The position numbers and the translations under genes are program-made. From Sulfurospirillum cavolei (GTDB lineage Bacteria; Campylobacterota; Campylobacteria; Campylobacterales; Sulfurospirillaceae): a stretch of 64,000 bases of DNA. Positions 62,241-64,000 of the stretch are shown piece after piece. The stretch lies in assembly GCF_000813325.1 (NCBI RefSeq), contig NZ_BBQE01000004.1, one strand, 5' to 3'. Below the pieces are notes generated by a model, which saw nothing but the letters and a program-made list of their open reading frames with translations, ran no database searches and had not been told where the DNA came from. The number at the start of each line of letters is the position of its first letter. Positions within the stretch are counted from its first letter, which is position 1.

Positions 62241-63289
62241 AGGCTTTTGAGCGTCTTTTCGTCGATGTCGCTAAAGCTTAACACGCGTTTTCCGTTATGA
62301 TCTTTCATAAAAGCACTCGCTTCGTTTTCGTTCGCAAACGGGATTAACTCCGAACCCATCGGTCCGTAAACATTCGCTCCGATCACAAAAAAAGCCTTAC
62401 GCGCGTCGATTTTTTTCAACTTATAATAATCGCTCACGTAGATTTTCTCGAAATTCTTTTTTTGCGCGAAGAGATACTTCATCATATCTTTGACGCCGTC
62501 GAAATAGATGTTTTTCTCCGAAGTTTCGATCATCGCCGCCCATTGAGGGTATTTGGCGACGAACATACCGCATACGGGACATTTGGCGTCTTTGGGAACG
62601 ACGATTTTCTCTTCGCTTTGTGCGGCGACGACGTTTTTATGATCCCACAAATAAAGCGCGACCGCTTGGTACTGACCTTCGGATTCGAGTCGGCATGATT
62701 TGGCAAGCGAAACTTTTAATTCGGCAATCGTTGCGAAGCGATTGGCATCGATCGTTTCGCAAGCGTTTTGGTACAGTTTTTCACCCGTACCGTAAACGTT
62801 TTGCTCGCGTTTTGCCTTAATCATCGCCGTATCTTTGGGAAAATCTTCTTGCGCAACGGCATACGCTTCTTCAAATTTCACGATACGACCGCCGTTTTCG
62901 CTTTGAAAGGCTTTTGCGTCTTCTTCACTCGCAAAAGCGTATTGGCTGTTCATCGTCATTGTTCCGGGTTTGGAACTGCCCACAACGATAAACGCTTGGA
63001 ACACATCGATCAATCCAAGGTTTTTCGTATCGGCGACTTTAACGTCTTTTTGAGGAATCACCCCTTTGGTCGCTTCGACCAAACAGTGAATCGAACAGTA
63101 TTGATGCTCTTCATAAACGTAACTCGTTTTATAAAATTTCACCAAATCCATACCGCAATTGGGGCAATAACGCTTTGCGTCGCCCTTTTGAACCAAGGTC
63201 GCCTTTTCTTCCGGAACGCTTTGGAACATATCCATCGCCCACACAAAAGTCAAACATGTGATAAGAAACACGGCAATACGTTTTAACAT
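62237..63289 (-). CDS. Double-NosL-domain exported protein
   Basis: A 350-residue protein with a signal peptide (to about residue 18) and two NosL-like domains. The first has YCPNCGM at 41-47; the second has KCPVCGM at 236-242. Each is followed by a long helix-strand part ending in AFASEEDAKAF or PFANENEASAF. In NosL the CxxCGM motif binds Cu(I). The duplicated form suggests two linked metal sites. It is first in a six-gene cassette; no nosZ is adjacent. Confidence 0.8.
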   Translation of the reverse strand: MLKRIAVFLITCLTFVWAMDMFQSVPEEKATLVQKGDAKRYCPNCGMDLVKFYKTSYVYEEHQYCSIHCLVEATKGVIPQKDVKVADTKNLGLIDVFQAFIVVGSSKPGTMTMNSQYAFASEEDAKAFQSENGGRIVKFEEAYAVAQEDFPKDTAMIKAKREQNVYGTGEKLYQNACETIDANRFATIAELKVSLAKSCRLESEGQYQAVALYLWDHKNVVAAQSEEKIVVPKDAKCPVCGMFVAKYPQWAAMIETSEKNIYFDGVKDMMKYLFAQKKNFEKIYVSDYYKLKKIDARKAFFVIGANVYGPMGSELIPFANENEASAFMKDHNGKRVLSFSDIDEKTLKSL

Positions 63290-63317
63290 TTTTTCTCCTT
63301 AAACGTTGTGAGATCGT

Positions 63318-64000
63318 CTATTTCATATGCGGCGAATCGATAATGCGCACGTTATCGCAACCGACTTGCAAACCTTTGTCGCAACTTTGTTGGAACAACG
63401 CTTTGGCTTTTTGGTCGTCTTGCGCGACGCCTTTTCCCTCGGCATACAAGATACCTAAGTTGTTGCACCCTTTGTCATACCCGAGTTGACAAGCCTTCTC
63501 GTAAAACCCGAACGCTTTTTTATACTCTTGCGTCACGCCGCGACCCGATACGTATAAAAGCCCCAAGTTGTCGCAACCCATACTGACGTTGCCGTCGCAC
63601 GCTTTTTGGTAGTATTCGCTCGCTTTTTTAGCATCTTGCGCTACGCCGCGTCCTTCGGCATACAAAAAGCCCAAATTGTTACAGGCAAAAAGGTTTTCGC
63701 TTTGGCAGGCTTTTTTGTAAAGCTCGCTTGCTTTTTGATAGTCTTGCGTCACGCCCGAACCGTTGGCGTACAAAAGTCCCAAACTGTTACATGCGCTGTC
63801 GTCATCGTCCGCACACGCTTTTTCGTACAACGCTTTGGCTTTTTTGAAATCTTGTTTGAGCGCGGTGCCCTCAACGTACATTAACCCCAAGTTGTAACAT
63901 GCCGAACTGAAATTTTGATCGCAGGCTTTTTCATAGAACAACGCCGCTTTTTTGAGATCTTTGGCGACATTGCCTTCGCCTTGTTCGTAAACGACGCCCA
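63318..64000 (-). CDS. Sel1-repeat (Hcp-like) cysteine-rich protein, 5' end outside the window
   Basis: The visible 227 codons hold at least six 36-residue Sel1-like repeats, each with a pair of cysteines (ACYNLGLMYVEG / ALYEKAC pattern) as in the disulfide-stapled Helicobacter cysteine-rich proteins. The frame stays open to the window edge, so a signal peptide cannot be seen. The TTG at 63941 is not a real start because repeats continue upstream. Confidence 0.85.
   Translation of the reverse strand, partial: GVVYEQGEGNVAKDLKKAALFYEKACDQNFSSACYNLGLMYVEGTALKQDFKKAKALYEKACADDDDSACNSLGLLYANGSGVTQDYQKASELYKKACQSENLFACNNLGFLYAEGRGVAQDAKKASEYYQKACDGNVSMGCDNLGLLYVSGRGVTQEYKKAFGFYEKACQLGYDKGCNNLGILYAEGKGVAQDDQKAKALFQQSCDKGLQVGCDNVRIIDSPHMK

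Noticed and set aside
1..64000. CRISPR arrays, insertion sequences, tRNA and rRNA genes
   Set aside because: Looked for by eye on both strands; no regular spacer arrays, transposase genes or cloverleaf-like genes were recognised. A tRNAscan or CRISPR search would settle it.

Overview
The window looks like chromosome of a Campylobacterota bacterium, most likely Sulfurospirillum or a close relative. Grounds: a clade II c-type nitrous oxide reductase, a Sec-containing formate dehydrogenase operon in the Campylobacter order (TorD-like, small Tat protein, fdhA, fdhB, fdhC, then fdhD and a ModE-like gene), a tungsten aldehyde:ferredoxin oxidoreductase (AOR) locus, a nif accessory region driven by sigma-54 promoters, Hcp-type Sel1 repeats and many c-di-GMP proteins. 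This is inference from gene content; no rRNA or tRNA gene was seen. No insertion sequence, integrase or CRISPR array was seen either.

Layout. 0-1.8 kb: an A/T-rich DsrE/J-domain pair diverging from an ArsR-methyltransferase pair across a palindromic operator. 1.8-6 kb: D-amino-acid transaminase, diguanylate cyclase, amino acid permease. 6-10 kb: EamA exporter, PhzF protein, a DinJ/YafQ toxin-antitoxin pair with a 38-bp palindromic operator, a YgjP-type metalloprotease and a CHAD protein. 10-15.9 kb: an orphan MotAB/ZorAB-like stator pair, a GGDEF-EAL gene broken by two in-frame stops, a miniature tail-collar protein and a class D beta-lactamase. 16-17.4 kb: an A/T-rich islet with one pentapeptide-like membrane protein. 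17.5-37 kb: the nif accessory region (nifQ-like, rpoN, two ferredoxin-like genes, nifZ, nifW, flavodoxin, DUF269, nifX; nifE, nifN and a Cache-CheW protein; ferredoxin, a NifX-like gene and a flavodiiron protein; nifB, nifV, a Cys-rich gene and an LRR protein). Structural nifHDK and nifA are not in the window. 37-39.4 kb: uracil-DNA glycosylase, a lipoprotein and a thioesterase. 39.6-43.5 kb: nosZ and a membrane-cytochrome c gene. 44-58.1 kb: a molybdenum/tungsten block (WtpABC-like transporter, ModE-like regulator, fdhD, formate dehydrogenase, AOR with two ubiquitin-like proteins and an E1-like enzyme). 58.4-64 kb: a thioredoxin and a six-gene, translationally coupled NosL/FtsX/LolD-like cassette, then a Sel1-repeat gene cut by the window edge.

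How the parts work together. The nif genes are expressed from GG-N10-GC promoters read by sigma-54, for which an rpoN gene lies inside the region. They supply FeMo-cofactor assembly (NifB, NifE, NifN, NifX, NifV, NifQ-like), electron carriers and oxygen-protective proteins. The Mo/W block imports the oxyanion, matures two pterin-metal enzymes and appears tied together by a shared 19-bp inverted repeat (TATGC-N7-GCATA core) upstream of four transcription units. The nos genes reduce N2O, and the NosL/FtsX cassette may serve periplasmic copper or thiol handling.

Strongest candidates for something new: the four-site Mo/W operator, the six-gene NosL-FtsX cassette, the cytoplasmic tandem Cache-CheW protein made with nitrogenase cofactor genes, and a dispersed palindromic word (TKACATGTMA, 24 hand-counted copies) that recurs across coding and non-coding DNA.
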